Assembly (NCBI RefSeq): GCF_022341425.1
Contig: NZ_JABFUC010000006.1
Span: 62,001-126,000 of the forward strand
Direction: 5' to 3'
Length of the DNA stretch: 64,000 nt
Source: Billgrantia campisalis
Lineage (GTDB): Bacteria; Pseudomonadota; Gammaproteobacteria; Pseudomonadales; Halomonadaceae
Shown here in pieces: positions 37,249-46,635 of the stretch; the first letter of the stretch is position 1; each line of letters starts with the position of its first letter. Position numbers and translations under genes: made by a program. The notes below the pieces were generated by a model. The model did not search any database. It was not told the origin of the DNA and was given only the letters and a program-made list of their open reading frames with translations.

Positions 37249-37338
37249 CGGGCCGAACTCCCTCGGGTATGGAATGGCGGATTGCGCCCTATTCTACCAG
37301 CCCGATGCGGCAGGCGCGCCCTCGTCGCCGGAGGCTGT

Positions 37339-37344
37339 TACAAT
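37339..37344 (+). promoter_or_regulatory. -10 element of a rhlB promoter
   Basis: TACAAT lies 51 bases upstream of the rhlB ATG in the divergent region with the small basic gene. No good -35 hexamer is found at normal spacing. Confidence 0.3.
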
Positions 37345-37395
37345 GGCCGACTGAACGAGGCTTCCCATCCACTGCTACGGACAGACATACAGCCT

Positions 37396-38670
37396 ATGAG
37401 CGAGTCGGAACAGACCACAGCCCCGGCCCAGAACCGCAAGCCCAAGCGTCGTCGTCGCAAGCCGCGGCGCCGCCAGTCGAACTGGGATCTGCGCCAGTTT
37501 CAGGTGCCTGTCGAGGCGGGCAAGTGGCGTTTTCACGACTTTGACCTGCCGCTGCCGCTGATGCGGGCCATTCATGCCCTGGGGTTTGAGTACTGCACCC
37601 CGATCCAGGCGGAGGCGCTGACCCACACCCTGCTGGGCGGCGACGTGGTCGGCAAGGCGCAGACCGGTACCGGCAAGACGGCCGCCTTCTTGATCTCGAT
37701 TCTGGCCTACTTCCTCGAGGAGGAGGCGCCCGACGGCCAGAAGCCCGGGGCCCCGCGGGCGCTGATCGTGGCGCCGACCCGCGAGCTGGCGCTGCAGATC
37801 GAGAAGGACGCCAAGGCGTTGGCGCGCTTCACCGACCTCAACGTGGCCAGCGTGGTCGGCGGCATGGACTATCAAAAGCAGCGCGACAACCTGGGCAAGA
37901 AGCTCGATATCCTGGTAGCGACCCCGGGGCGGCTGCTCGACTTCCACGAGAAGCGCGACGTGGACCTGACCCAGGTCGAGGTGCTGGTGCTCGACGAGGC
38001 GGACCGCATGCTGTCGATGGGGTTCATTCCCGACGTCAAGCGCATCATCCGCCATACGCCCAAGAAGGAGGAGCGCCAGACCTTCCTGTTCTCGGCCACC
38101 TTCTCCCAGGACATCCTCAACCTGGCCAGCCAGTGGACCCATCAGCCGACCCATGTCGAGATCGAAGTCACGGTGGAGAACTCCGCCAATATCGATCAGC
38201 GGGTCTACCTGGTCAGCGACGAGGACAAGCAGCGCCTGCTGGTGAATCTGCTGCAGCAGGAGAGCTTCGACCGGGTGATGGTCTTCGGCAATCGCCGCGA
38301 CCTGGTGCGCAAGCTCGATGAGCTGCTGAAGAAGGCCGGCATCAACGCCGCCATGCTCTCCGGCGACGTCCCCCAGGCCCAGCGCATTAAGACCCTGGAG
38401 AGCTTCCGCGAGGGCGAGATCCAGGTGCTGGTGGCCACCGATGTCGCCGGCCGTGGCATCCATATCGAGGATGTCAGCCATGTGATCAACTACACCCTGC
38501 CGGAAGACCCGGAGGACTACGTCCACCGTATCGGGCGTACCGGCCGTGCCGGGGCCGCCGGGGTGTCGATCAGTTTCGTCGGTGAGGAGGACGCCTTCTC
38601 GCTGCCGGAGATCGAGCGCTACATCAACGACAAGCTGCCCTGCGAGCATCCGCCCGAGGGGCTGCTGTAA
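37396..38670 (+). CDS. rhlB: DEAD-box RNA helicase RhlB
   Basis: A 424-residue ATP-dependent RNA helicase that helps unwind structured RNA for the degradosome. It has a basic N-terminal arm ([15 protein letters not shown]), the Q-motif and F ([13 protein letters not shown]), motif I AQTGTGKT, motif Ia [13 protein letters not shown] as VLDEADRML, motif III SAT, and motif [12 protein letters not shown]. The ATG at 37396 is chosen over longer readings because these cover the divergent gene. The basic arm and lack of a long C-terminal extension resemble Pseudomonas RhlB; other DEAD-box family members remain possible. Confidence 0.87.
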   Translation: MSESEQTTAPAQNRKPKRRRRKPRRRQSNWDLRQFQVPVEAGKWRFHDFDLPLPLMRAIHALGFEYCTPIQAEALTHTLLGGDVVGKAQTGTGKTAAFLISILAYFLEEEAPDGQKPGAPRALIVAPTRELALQIEKDAKALARFTDLNVASVVGGMDYQKQRDNLGKKLDILVATPGRLLDFHEKRDVDLTQVEVLVLDEADRMLSMGFIPDVKRIIRHTPKKEERQTFLFSATFSQDILNLASQWTHQPTHVEIEVTVENSANIDQRVYLVSDEDKQRLLVNLLQQESFDRVMVFGNRRDLVRKLDELLKKAGINAAMLSGDVPQAQRIKTLESFREGEIQVLVATDVAGRGIHIEDVSHVINYTLPEDPEDYVHRIGRTGRAGAAGVSISFVGEEDAFSLPEIERYINDKLPCEHPPEGLL

Positions 38671-38826
38671 CGCCTTGTTCCCCAGCGGCGGCTGACTGGG
38701 GAGCATCTGGGCGTTGCTGGTGGCTTCGGAGCCGTCGACAGGTTTACGAGGAGGCGCTGTGAACCCTTCCCTGGGCGCTACTTTTGCCCTGCTTCGCTCT
38801 CGCATCCTGCTCCGCTTGCAGGACCG

Positions 38827-38850
38827 GGGCTGGCCATCCATGGCCAGCCC
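38827..38850. repeat. Perfect palindrome in rhlB-dinG intergenic region
   Basis: Two 11-base arms (38827-38837 and 38840-38850) separated by CC form a perfect inverted repeat within a 284-base gap. The surrounding sequence (about 38762-38900) looks non-coding and structured and could be one copy of a dispersed repeat, which cannot be tested in one window. A weak 7-bp hairpin after rhlB (38678-38704) could end its transcript. Confidence 0.45.
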
Positions 38851-38954
38851 GTTCGGAGCAGTGCTCCTCACCCATGGCAAAAGACCTCCTCTTCAACCTG
38901 TCCCCGGCTCCCTCAGGTAAGCCATTCCCCTTAAGTTCTCTAGAGAGTGAGGCC

Positions 38955-41090
38955 ATGCTGGACGAGGCCCTCAAGGGCGAGATACAGGCCGCCTACCGCC
39001 GCGTACTGGAGGCCCAGGGGCTGACGCCGCGCTACGGCCAGCGGCTGATGATCGCCGAGATCGCCCGGACGCTCAGCGCCATCGAGGCCGATGACGCCGG
39101 CAAGCGCCTCTCCGACGAGCACGTCTGCGTGCTCGAGGCGGGCACCGGCACCGGCAAGACCCTGGCCTACCTGCTGGCGGCGCTGCCGGTGGCCAAGGCG
39201 CGTGGCAAGCGGCTGGTGATCGCCACCGCCACCGTGGCGCTGCAGGAGCAGGTGCTGCACCAGGACCTCCCATCGCTCAAGGCCCATAGCGGCCTGGACT
39301 TTGCCTACGCCCTGGCCAAGGGGCGCGGGCGCTACCTGTGCGTGGCGCGTCTCGAGCAGGCCCTCGACGGTGTCACCGGTAATCCCACCCTGTCGCTGTT
39401 CGAGCAGAGCCTGGTGCAGGAGGCCGGCGATGGCTTCAAGGCCCTGGTGACCGAGATGGCCGAGGCATACGGCAGCGGCCGCTGGGAAGGGGATCGCGAA
39501 AGCTGGCCCGAGGCCGTCCCGGATACCGATTGGCGGCGCCTGACCATCGACCATCGCCAGTGCACCAATCGTCGCTGCGGCCACTTTGCCGCCTGCGCCT
39601 TTTTTCGTGCCAGGCGAGACCTGGAGAGTGCCGACATCATCGTCGCCAATCACGACCTGGTGCTGGCCGACCTCTCGCTGGGCGGCGGGGTGGTGCTGCC
39701 GCCTCCCGGCGACTGCATCTATATCTTCGACGAAGGGCACCACCTGCCCGACAAGGCGCTCAATCACTTCACCCACCGGGTTGGCGTGGCGGGGGCGCTG
39801 CGTTGGCTGGGCAGCCTGAAGAAGTCGCTGACCGAGCTAAACCAGGCGCTGGCGGTGCAGCCGGCCCTGGCGCGCCTGCTGGCAACCCTGCCCGAGACCG
39901 TCGGGGCACTGGAGCCCCGGCTGGGCGAGGCCTTCGCCCTGGGGCATCAGCTGGCCGGCTGCCCCCAGGGGCTGGGCGAGGACGAGGAGAGCCGCCAGCA
40001 TCGCTTCGCGATGGGGCGGGTGCCCGAGGCGCTGCGCGACCACGCCGCGACCCTGCTGGTGGGGTTCGCCGAGCTGGCGCGGACCCTGGAGAGCATGAGC
40101 GATATCCTGCGCGAGAGCCTCGACCCGGACAAGCACACCGGGCTTGCCCGGGAGCAGGCCGAAGCCTGGCTGCCGCTGGTGGCGCTGCTGCACGGCAGGG
40201 CCCTGGAAGCCCACGCCCTGTGGCAGGCCTACGCCGCCCAGGACGAGGGGGGCGAGGCCCCGCAGGCCCGCTGGCTGATGCTGGAGCGTATCAGCGGTGA
40301 GCCGGAGCTGACCTTTGCCGCCAGCCCGGTCTCGGCGGCGCCGACCCTGGCCAAGACCCTGTGGGGGGGCTGCTACGGGGCGGTGGTCACCTCGGCCACC
40401 CTGACCGCGCTGGGTCGCTTCGAGCGGCTCCAGGAGCGTGCCGGGCTGGCCAATCGCTATCGCTACCAGCGCCTGCCAAGCCCCTTCGACTACTCTCGGG
40501 CGGTGCTCAGCGTGCCCCGCGAGGCCTGCGATCCCGCCGACCGCGATGGGCACGAGCGGGCCATCGTCGACTTCGTCGAATCGCTCGGTGAGGATGAGGC
40601 GGTGCTGGTGCTGTTTTCGTCGCGGGCGCAGCTGCGTGCGGTGGAGAAGGCGCTGTCGCCGGCCTGTCGTCAGCGGGTGCTGGCCCAGGATCGGCTGCCC
40701 AAGCGCGAGCTGATCGAGCGCCACCGGGGGCGGGTGGACGAAGGGGAAGGCAGCATCATCTTCGGCCTGGCCAGCTTCGCCGAGGGCATCGACCTGCCCG
40801 GCGACTACCTGACCCACGTGGTGATTACCCGCCTGCCGTTCGCGGTGCCCGACGACCCGGTGGGGGCGACCCTGGCCGAGTGGATCGAGAGCCAGGGGGG
40901 CAACCCCTTCATGCGGATCAGCGTACCGGACGCCTCGATCAAGCTGGTGCAGGCCTGCGGTCGGCTGATTCGCAAGGAGGCCGACCGGGGGCGGATCACC
41001 CTGCTGGATCGCCGCGTCTTGACGCGCCGCTACGGGCGGGCGCTGCTCGATGCCTTGCCGCCCTTCGTTCGCGAGATCGACGGCGGCTAG
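38955..41090 (+). CDS. dinG: ATP-dependent DNA helicase DinG
   Basis: A 711-residue superfamily 2, XPD-like helicase with a 4Fe-4S cluster. Motif I is EAGTGTGKTLAYLL; four cluster cysteines lie in YLCVARLEQ and CTNRRCGHFAACAFF; DEAH-type motif II is FDEGHHLPD; later SATLTALGRFE, FGLASFAEGIDLPGDYL and QACGRLIRKEADRG. DinG resolves R-loops and G-quadruplexes. The ATG at 38955 follows GAGTGAGG. The region upstream encodes nothing recognisable. It is convergent with the DAHP synthase gene across a strong hairpin. Confidence 0.93.
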   Translation: MLDEALKGEIQAAYRRVLEAQGLTPRYGQRLMIAEIARTLSAIEADDAGKRLSDEHVCVLEAGTGTGKTLAYLLAALPVAKARGKRLVIATATVALQEQVLHQDLPSLKAHSGLDFAYALAKGRGRYLCVARLEQALDGVTGNPTLSLFEQSLVQEAGDGFKALVTEMAEAYGSGRWEGDRESWPEAVPDTDWRRLTIDHRQCTNRRCGHFAACAFFRARRDLESADIIVANHDLVLADLSLGGGVVLPPPGDCIYIFDEGHHLPDKALNHFTHRVGVAGALRWLGSLKKSLTELNQALAVQPALARLLATLPETVGALEPRLGEAFALGHQLAGCPQGLGEDEESRQHRFAMGRVPEALRDHAATLLVGFAELARTLESMSDILRESLDPDKHTGLAREQAEAWLPLVALLHGRALEAHALWQAYAAQDEGGEAPQARWLMLERISGEPELTFAASPVSAAPTLAKTLWGGCYGAVVTSATLTALGRFERLQERAGLANRYRYQRLPSPFDYSRAVLSVPREACDPADRDGHERAIVDFVESLGEDEAVLVLFSSRAQLRAVEKALSPACRQRVLAQDRLPKRELIERHRGRVDEGEGSIIFGLASFAEGIDLPGDYLTHVVITRLPFAVPDDPVGATLAEWIESQGGNPFMRISVPDASIKLVQACGRLIRKEADRGRITLLDRRVLTRRYGRALLDALPPFVREIDGG

Positions 41091-41110
41091 GCAGCTGGAC
41101 GAGGTCCCAA

Positions 41111-41143
41111 TGCATCGGGCCCGCCGTTGGCGGGCCCGATGCA
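41111..41143. terminator. Bidirectional terminator hairpin between dinG and DAHP synthase
   Basis: A perfect 15-bp stem (41111-41125 with 41129-41143, loop GTT) lies between convergent genes. Neither flank has a T-run, but the stem is strong enough to define both 3' ends. Confidence 0.7.
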
Positions 41144-41163
41144 CTACCGACGGGAGCGAGCGG

Positions 41164-42237
41164 TCACGCCTTGCGCTTGGGCAGCACCGGGGCGAGCTTC
41201 TGGGCCATTCGCTTCATGGCCTCCTCGGTGGTATCCCAGTCGATGCAGGCGTCGGTGACGGAGACGCCGTACTGCATCTGGCTGTGGTCGTCGGTGATCT
41301 TCTGGTTGCCCCAGCCGATATTGGACTCCACCATCAGGCCCATGATCGACTGGTTGCCTTCGAGGATCTGGTTGGTGACGTTCTCCATCACCAGCGGCTG
41401 CAGCCCCGGGTCCTTGTTGGAGTTGGCGTGGGAGCAGTCGATCATGATGTTGGCCTGGATGCCGGCCTTGCGCAGCTCCTGCTCGGCCAGCGCCACGCTG
41501 ACGCTGTCGTAGTTGGGCTTGCCGTTGCCGCCGCGCAGCACCACGTGGGCATAGCGGTTGCCGCGGGTGCGGATGATCGCCACCTGGCCGCTCTGGTTGA
41601 TGCCCAGGAAGTTATGCGGATGCGACACCGACTGCAGGGCGTTGATCGCCACGTCGAGGCTGCCGTCGGTGCCGTTCTTGAAGCCCACGGGGCTGGAGAG
41701 GCCCGAGGACATCTCGCGGTGGGTCTGGGATTCGGTGGTGCGAGCGCCGATGGCCGACCAGCTGATGCAGTCCTGCAGGTACTGCGGCGAGATCGGGTCC
41801 AGCGCCTCGGTGGCCAGCGGCAGGCCCAGCTCGGAGAGCTCCACCAGCAGCCGGCGGGCGATGTGCAGGCCTTCCTCGATCTCGAAGGAGCCGTTCAGAT
41901 GGGGGTCGTTGATCAGCCCCTTCCAGCCCACGGTGGTACGGGGTTTCTCGAAGTAGACCCGCATCACCACGAATACACTATCCTTGACCTCATCGGCCAG
42001 GCGCCGAAGGCGGCGCGCATAGTCCAGGGCCGCATCCACGTCATGAATGGAGCAGGGCCCGATCACCACCAGCAGCCGCGGGTCGGAGCCGTCGAGGATG
42101 TTCTGGATCGTCTCGCGCCCTTCGATCACGGTGCGTTCTGCGGCTTCGCTTAGCGGAATTTCCTGCTTGAGCGTCTCGGGGGTGATCAGGACATCCTGGG
42201 AGAGGACATTGAGGTTGCTGACCTGCTGATCGGACAT
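41164..42237 (-). CDS. aroG: Class I DAHP synthase (AroF/G/H type)
   Basis: A 357-residue enzyme joining phosphoenolpyruvate and erythrose 4-phosphate, the first step of aromatic amino-acid synthesis. Motifs include VVIGPCSIHD, RVYFEKPRTTVGWKG (PEP lysine), WSAIGARTTESQTHRE, GFKNGTDG, LRGGNGKPNYD, and MIDCSHANSNKD (metal His). The isozyme class, and so the feedback amino acid, cannot be decided by eye. The start at MSDQQVSNLN (42237) is chosen by homology. It lies divergent from algU. Confidence 0.93.
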   Translation of the reverse strand: MSDQQVSNLNVLSQDVLITPETLKQEIPLSEAAERTVIEGRETIQNILDGSDPRLLVVIGPCSIHDVDAALDYARRLRRLADEVKDSVFVVMRVYFEKPRTTVGWKGLINDPHLNGSFEIEEGLHIARRLLVELSELGLPLATEALDPISPQYLQDCISWSAIGARTTESQTHREMSSGLSSPVGFKNGTDGSLDVAINALQSVSHPHNFLGINQSGQVAIIRTRGNRYAHVVLRGGNGKPNYDSVSVALAEQELRKAGIQANIMIDCSHANSNKDPGLQPLVMENVTNQILEGNQSIMGLMVESNIGWGNQKITDDHSQMQYGVSVTDACIDWDTTEEAMKRMAQKLAPVLPKRKA

Positions 42238-42551
42238 TGTGATACCTGTATCGTGAAGCGTTGAAGGCAAGGACGATATCCTACTATCACCCCGGGGCCA
42301 GGAAAAAATCAATTGCCGCGGGAACCCGCGTGCGGCGCATCCTGTCACAACGCGGGCCCCGGCGCGCTCGGGGTAGCCGGCTTGATGCACGGGCAAGAAA
42401 CAGGAACACTGGCCTGTCTTCGACAGGTACACCATTTTTAGGGATATCAGCTGCCGACTGGCACCAGGTTGACACCATGCATTCAGACACCGTTTCGACG
42501 TTTCACTTACCCGCCATTCAACAGGGGCTCTCCCGGTCGGGGAGGGTGTGA
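42238..42551. other. Divergent intergenic region aroG-algU (314 bases)
   Basis: This gap holds the minus-strand promoter at 42284-42312, a perfect 6-bp hairpin overlapping its upstream side (42317-42322 with 42325-42330), and another 6-bp hairpin (42413-42418 with 42422-42427). A GGGGAGGG ribosome binding site serves algU. I looked for the sigma-E type GAACTT/TCTGA pair expected for AlgU autoregulation and did not find a convincing one; I see no small gene. Confidence 0.5.
42284..42312 (-). promoter_or_regulatory. Likely promoter of the DAHP synthase gene
   Basis: On the minus strand TTGATT (42312-42307) and TGATAG (42289-42284) are 17 bases apart, placing transcription start near 42277 and a leader of about 40 bases before the start codon. 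Confidence 0.4.
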
Positions 42552-43166
42552 ATGGGCAACCGGGAAACCGATCAGCAGCTCGTGGAGCGCGCCCAGCAGG
42601 GGGATAATCGTGCTTTCGACCTGCTGGTCAGGAAGTATCAGCACAAGATCATTGGCCTGATCGGGCGCTATGTGCAGGATCATGCCGAGGTGCAGGATGT
42701 GGCCCAGGAGGCGTTCATCAAGGCCTATCGGGCGCTGGGCAAGTTTCGGGCGGAAAGCGCCTTCTACACCTGGATGTATCGTATTGCCATCAATACCGCC
42801 AAGAATCACCTGGTCTCCCGGGGGCGCCGCCCCCCCGGCAGCGACCTGGATATCGTCGATGCCGAGGTGGTCGACCACAGCGGACGGCTGGCCGATATCG
42901 AGACACCCGAGGCCGCCATGGCGCGCGATCAGCTCGAGGCGGCGGTGTTCGAGGCCATCGAGAATCTGCCCGACGATCTGCGCACGGCGATAACCCTGCG
43001 CGAACTCGACGGGCTCTCCTACGAGGATATTGCCAATATCATGCAGTGTCCGGTGGGGACGGTGCGCTCGCGGATCTTTCGCGCACGAGAGGCGGTCGAT
43101 CAGCATATTCAGCCCCTGGTCACCACCCATAGAACCCGCGAGTCGGTAACTGAAGGCGGGAGCTAA
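42552..43166 (+). CDS. algU: RNA polymerase sigma factor AlgU/RpoE
   Basis: A 204-residue ECF sigma factor for envelope stress. Region 2 is AFDLLVRKYQHKIIGLIGRY and DVAQEAFIKAYRAL with FYTWMYRIAINTAKNHL; region 4 is LPDDLRTAITLRELDGLSYE and CPVGTVRSRIFRAR. It closely follows AlgU/RpoE in length and sequence. The anti-sigma factor RseA, RseB and a DegP-type protease follow, but rseC is absent. In Pseudomonas the same regulon drives alginate. It is held at the membrane by RseA until outer-membrane stress triggers proteolysis. Confidence 0.96.
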   Translation: MGNRETDQQLVERAQQGDNRAFDLLVRKYQHKIIGLIGRYVQDHAEVQDVAQEAFIKAYRALGKFRAESAFYTWMYRIAINTAKNHLVSRGRRPPGSDLDIVDAEVVDHSGRLADIETPEAAMARDQLEAAVFEAIENLPDDLRTAITLRELDGLSYEDIANIMQCPVGTVRSRIFRAREAVDQHIQPLVTTHRTRESVTEGGS

Positions 43167-43243
43167 GCAGGGTTTTCGCCACGGTGCTGAACTGTCGGGC
43201 GCCGTTGGCGTCAGAAGCTGTGACCGATGTACGAGGAGTGTGT

Positions 43244-43314
43244 CGGCATTCCCACCAGGACCCAGCCGCAGCGGGGAATGCCGGGATTACATTGAATGCA
43301 AGGCGGGCGCCTTG
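43244..43314 (+). promoter_or_regulatory. Two perfect hairpins between algU and rseA
   Basis: A 10-bp stem with a 20-base loop (43244-43253 with 43274-43283) and a 7-bp stem with a two-base loop (43299-43305 with 43308-43314) fill the 168-base gap between sigma and anti-sigma genes. The second ends 21 bases before the rseA ATG. They could set the ratio of the two products by partial termination, processing or translation control. Confidence 0.45.
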
Positions 43315-43334
43315 AGAGTAGAGGGTGTGAAAAA

Positions 43335-44057
43335 ATGAGTCAGAACGCACGGGAATCGCTTTCTGCCCTGATGGACAACGAAGGTGATGATCTCGAGCTG
43401 CGTCGGGTGCTGAAGTCTCTGGAAGACGAGCCCGATGCGGCCGACGCCTGGCGGCGCTACCACCTGATGCGCAGCCTGATGCGACGGGATCATGACATCG
43501 ATGTCAGCACGGATCTCTCTGCCGGTATCATGGCGCGCCTCGAAGAGGAGCCGGCGCCGGTGGCAGAGACCGGGGTGCGTCGGGCGACCCGTGCGCCATC
43601 GTTTGCCCGCAGTGCGGGCATTGCGGCCGCGGTGTCGCTGATGGTGATCACCGGCGTGCAGTTCTACAACGGCAGCGGCTATTTTGGGGATGGACAGTTC
43701 GCGGGTAGTCCGTCCGAGGTGGCCGGCGGCGGTGACGCATCGTCAGCGCCGGCGGCGGATCAGCGCATGCCGGAGTCTTCCGCCTTTGGCGGCGGCGGGC
43801 AGCTGGCCGCGTCCAGCTCGCCGCTGTTTGCCCCCAGCGGCGGCAGGCCCTCCGGTATCATGCCGGTCGGTGCCGGCTTCGACGGTCCGCTGTTCATGGC
43901 ACCCAACCCGCGCCAGTCGCTGCGTGCCGACCAGGAACAGGCGCGGCTGTTGCAGTCCTACCTTGACCGCCACGCCGAGGGAGCCGCCTATCCCAGCGGC
44001 GATGCCTGGATGCCGCTGCTGCGCGCATCCGGTAGCGAGACACTGGGGCAGCGCTAA
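43335..44057 (+). CDS. rseA: Anti-sigma factor RseA (MucA-like)
   Basis: A 240-residue single-pass inner-membrane protein. The cytoplasmic N-terminal domain (ARESLSALMDNEGDDLELRR, then DAWRRYHLMRSLMR) binds AlgU; the membrane span is about AGIAAAVSLMVITGVQF (residues 95-111); the periplasmic part is Ser/Gly/Ala-rich and ends near YLDRHAEGAAYPSGDAWMPL. RseA is cut by DegS and RseP on stress. The ATG at 43335 has only a weak GGTGTG site before it. Its stop overlaps the rseB start (TAATG). Confidence 0.88.
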   Translation: MSQNARESLSALMDNEGDDLELRRVLKSLEDEPDAADAWRRYHLMRSLMRRDHDIDVSTDLSAGIMARLEEEPAPVAETGVRRATRAPSFARSAGIAAAVSLMVITGVQFYNGSGYFGDGQFAGSPSEVAGGGDASSAPAADQRMPESSAFGGGGQLAASSSPLFAPSGGRPSGIMPVGAGFDGPLFMAPNPRQSLRADQEQARLLQSYLDRHAEGAAYPSGDAWMPLLRASGSETLGQR

Positions 44058-45034
44058 TGGCCGCCCGGCGCACAGGGTGGCGTCTGGTGCTGCTGGCCCT
44101 GGTAGGTCTGCCCCTCATGGCCGCCGCCGGGGCGGTGGCCACCGAGGAGGATGAGCATTTCGACTGTCAACAGCTGGCCGACTGGCCGGCGCCGAAGACG
44201 GCCCAGGCGTGGTTCGAACGCAGTCTCTGGGCCAACCACTGCTATGTGTTTCAGGCCCGCGCCGTGCGGATCGGCATCGACGGTGTCCGTACCCTGGCGC
44301 TGTCTCACGATATTCAGGACGGCGTCGAGCGCGAAGTGGCGCGCTTCCTCGATGGGCCGGCAGTGGTCTTCGAGCGCCGTGGACGGATCGGCCGGCTGAG
44401 CTGGTCCGACGGTGAAGGCGAGGTGCCTGCCTCGCCGGAAGGGATCGCCCGGCATCTCGATCAGCACTATCGCCTCACGCTGGGCGGTGAGGAGCGCATC
44501 GCGAGCCGGCGGGTGGTGCGGCTGGACATCGAGCCCCTGGACAACCTGCGCTTCGGTCATCGGCTCTGGCTCGATCAGCAGACCGCCCTGCCGATGAAGC
44601 AGGAGCTGATCGACGAGCAGGGGCGGGTGGTGGAAACCTTCCAGCTGACCGAACTCGAGCAGCCGCGCCTCTATGAGGGCAGCGTGGTGCTCGATGCCCG
44701 CCGGGAACCGCCTGTGCTGCCGTGGCAGCCGGGCTGGCTGCCCGAGGGCTTCATCGCCCAGCCCGTCGATACCCGCAGCCGCTGGCACAGTGACCGGGTT
44801 GGGCATCGCATCTACAGCGATGGCCTCTCCACCCTGAGCCTGTTTGTCGAGCCGCTCGAGGAGGGGCGCGAACGGCTGATACCCGGCCTGCATCGGCTGG
44901 GGATCTCACTGGCCGTGGTGCGTCACCTGACGCTGGAAGACCAGCTGATGCAGCTGGTGGTCATGGGCGAGCTGCCGCCGCGGGTGCTGGTGCAGGTTGC
45001 CGAGAACCTGATATGGGAGGACGTCGCCCAATAG
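44057..45034 (+). CDS. rseB: Sigma-E regulator RseB (MucB-like)
   Basis: A 325-residue periplasmic protein with a signal peptide (WRLVLLALVGLPLMAAAGAVA) and the two-domain RseB fold: an N-terminal LolA/LolB-like part (CYVFQARAVRIGIDGVRTLA, RRVVRLDIEPLDNLRFGHRLWLD split at residue 150-172) and a C-terminal domain with WLPEGFIAQ and HRIYSDGLSTLSLFVEPL. RseB shields RseA from DegS and senses lipopolysaccharide. It is coupled to rseA and followed by degP after 115 bases. Confidence 0.92.
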   Translation: MAARRTGWRLVLLALVGLPLMAAAGAVATEEDEHFDCQQLADWPAPKTAQAWFERSLWANHCYVFQARAVRIGIDGVRTLALSHDIQDGVEREVARFLDGPAVVFERRGRIGRLSWSDGEGEVPASPEGIARHLDQHYRLTLGGEERIASRRVVRLDIEPLDNLRFGHRLWLDQQTALPMKQELIDEQGRVVETFQLTELEQPRLYEGSVVLDARREPPVLPWQPGWLPEGFIAQPVDTRSRWHSDRVGHRIYSDGLSTLSLFVEPLEEGRERLIPGLHRLGISLAVVRHLTLEDQLMQLVVMGELPPRVLVQVAENLIWEDVAQ

Positions 45035-45149
45035 TCGATACGAGAGGAGGGGGTGCGCCGCTACGGTGGCGCTGCCGATCAGTGCGAGTGAGCCGTTCAT
45101 GCCAGATCACCACATGTCGAGAACAAGCAAGCGGACGCAGGAGCATTTC

Positions 45150-46559
45150 ATGAAGCCAATGATGCGACACCTTTCCCTCTGGGCGGTCATGGCCGCGCTG
45201 ATGATGGCCTGGCAGTCGGCCATGGCCCGCGACCTGCCGGACTTCACCGAACTGGTCGAGCAGGCCGCCCCGGGGGTGGTCAACATCGCGTCGACCCGGG
45301 TGGTGGAGCGGCGCGATCCCTTCCAGGGGTTCGGGGGGCAGGAGATTCCCGATATCTTCCGCCACTTCTTCGGCGATCGGTTTCCGCAGCCGCCGGGCGG
45401 CGGTGGCCGCAGCGAGGAGCGCCAGTCGCTGGGCTCAGGCTTCATCATCAGCGCCGATGGCTACATCCTGACCAACGCCCATGTGGTCGAAGGCGCCGAC
45501 GAGATTATCGTGCGCCTTGCCGACCGGCGCGAGCTGGAGGCCGAGCTGATTGGCGCCGACAGCCAGACCGACGTGGCCCTGCTCAAGGTGGAGGCGGATG
45601 ATCTGCCGACCCTGGCGATCGGCGACTCCGACGAGCTGAAGGTCGGCGAATGGGTTGCCGCCATCGGTTCTCCCTTCGGCTTCGAGCACTCGGTGACCGC
45701 CGGGATCATCAGCGCCATCAACCGCACGCTGCCGCGTGACGCCTATGTGCCCTTCATCCAGACCGACGTGGCCATCAACCCGGGCAACTCGGGCGGGCCG
45801 CTGTTCAATCTCGACGGGGAAGTGGTCGGTATCAATGCCCAGATCTTCACCCGCAGCGGCGGCTTCATGGGGCTCTCCTTTGCCATTCCCATCAACGTGG
45901 CCATGGGGGTGGCCGACCAGATCCGCGACGACGGACGGGTGCGCCGCGGCTGGCTGGGGGTGATGATCCAGCCGGTCTCCCGTGATCTGGCCGAGTCGTT
46001 CGGCATGGACAGCCCCAGTGGGGCGCTGATCGCCGACCTCGACCCGGAAGGGCCGGCCGCTCGCGATGGCCTGCGGGCCGGCGATATCATTCTCGAGGTT
46101 GACGGTGAAGAGGTCGAACGCTCCAGCACCCTGCCGCGCCTGATCGGTCGCGTGGTGCCCGGCAATGCCGTCGAGCTGACCCTGATGCGTGACGGAGAGC
46201 GGACCACCGAGACGGTGACCATTGCCGACTGGCCCGAAACGGGGGAGCGCGCCGAGCGCCCCACTGAGCCTAGCGGCTACGAGCGCCTGGGCATGGTAGT
46301 GGCCGAACTCGAGGCCGCCGAGCGCGAGCGGCTGGGCATCGAGTCGGGCGTGCAGGTGCGCCAGGTCGAGAGCCAGGGGGCGGCAGCCGAGGCCGGGATC
46401 CGCCCGGGCGACATCATCGTCAGTATCGATCACCAGCGGGTGGAGAGCCCGGCACAGCTGGCCGAGCTGGCCAAGACGCTGTCGGCTGAGCGCGCGCTGC
46501 CGGTGCGTCTCTACCGCGATGGCCGCTCGCTGTTCGTGGCGCTGAGACTGGGGGAATAG
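45150..46559 (+). CDS. mucD: Periplasmic serine protease DegP/MucD-like
   Basis: A 469-residue HtrA-type protease and chaperone. A signal peptide (HLSLWAVMAALMMAWQSAMA) starts it; the catalytic triad is His in ILTNAHVVEG, Asp in DSQTDVALLKVE and Ser in NPGNSGGPLFNLDGE. Two PDZ domains follow (about residues 260-350 and 365-460: GALIADLDPEGPA and GVQVRQVESQGAAAEAGIRPG). It degrades misfolded envelope proteins and limits AlgU activation. The ATG at 45150 has GGAG eight bases upstream; an earlier in-frame start lacks the signal peptide position. The algU-rseA-rseB-degP order omits rseC. Confidence 0.93.
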   Translation: MKPMMRHLSLWAVMAALMMAWQSAMARDLPDFTELVEQAAPGVVNIASTRVVERRDPFQGFGGQEIPDIFRHFFGDRFPQPPGGGGRSEERQSLGSGFIISADGYILTNAHVVEGADEIIVRLADRRELEAELIGADSQTDVALLKVEADDLPTLAIGDSDELKVGEWVAAIGSPFGFEHSVTAGIISAINRTLPRDAYVPFIQTDVAINPGNSGGPLFNLDGEVVGINAQIFTRSGGFMGLSFAIPINVAMGVADQIRDDGRVRRGWLGVMIQPVSRDLAESFGMDSPSGALIADLDPEGPAARDGLRAGDIILEVDGEEVERSSTLPRLIGRVVPGNAVELTLMRDGERTTETVTIADWPETGERAERPTEPSGYERLGMVVAELEAAERERLGIESGVQVRQVESQGAAAEAGIRPGDIIVSIDHQRVESPAQLAELAKTLSAERALPVRLYRDGRSLFVALRLGE

Positions 46560-46635
46560 CGCGGCTCCCCGAGGGCCTTGCCCCCATTCGCTGACCTGCC
46601 CCGGCGCCTCTCACTCCCCGCGTGGGGCGCCTATG

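Noticed and set aside
38671..38954. LexA box upstream of dinG
   Set aside because: dinG is SOS-controlled in E. coli, but no CTG-N10-CAG palindrome was found here.
42238..42551. Sigma-E type autoregulatory promoter of algU
   Set aside because: I found no GAACTT-like element with a TCTGA-like partner at 16-17 bases; the nearest GGAACA (42402-42407) lacks a partner.
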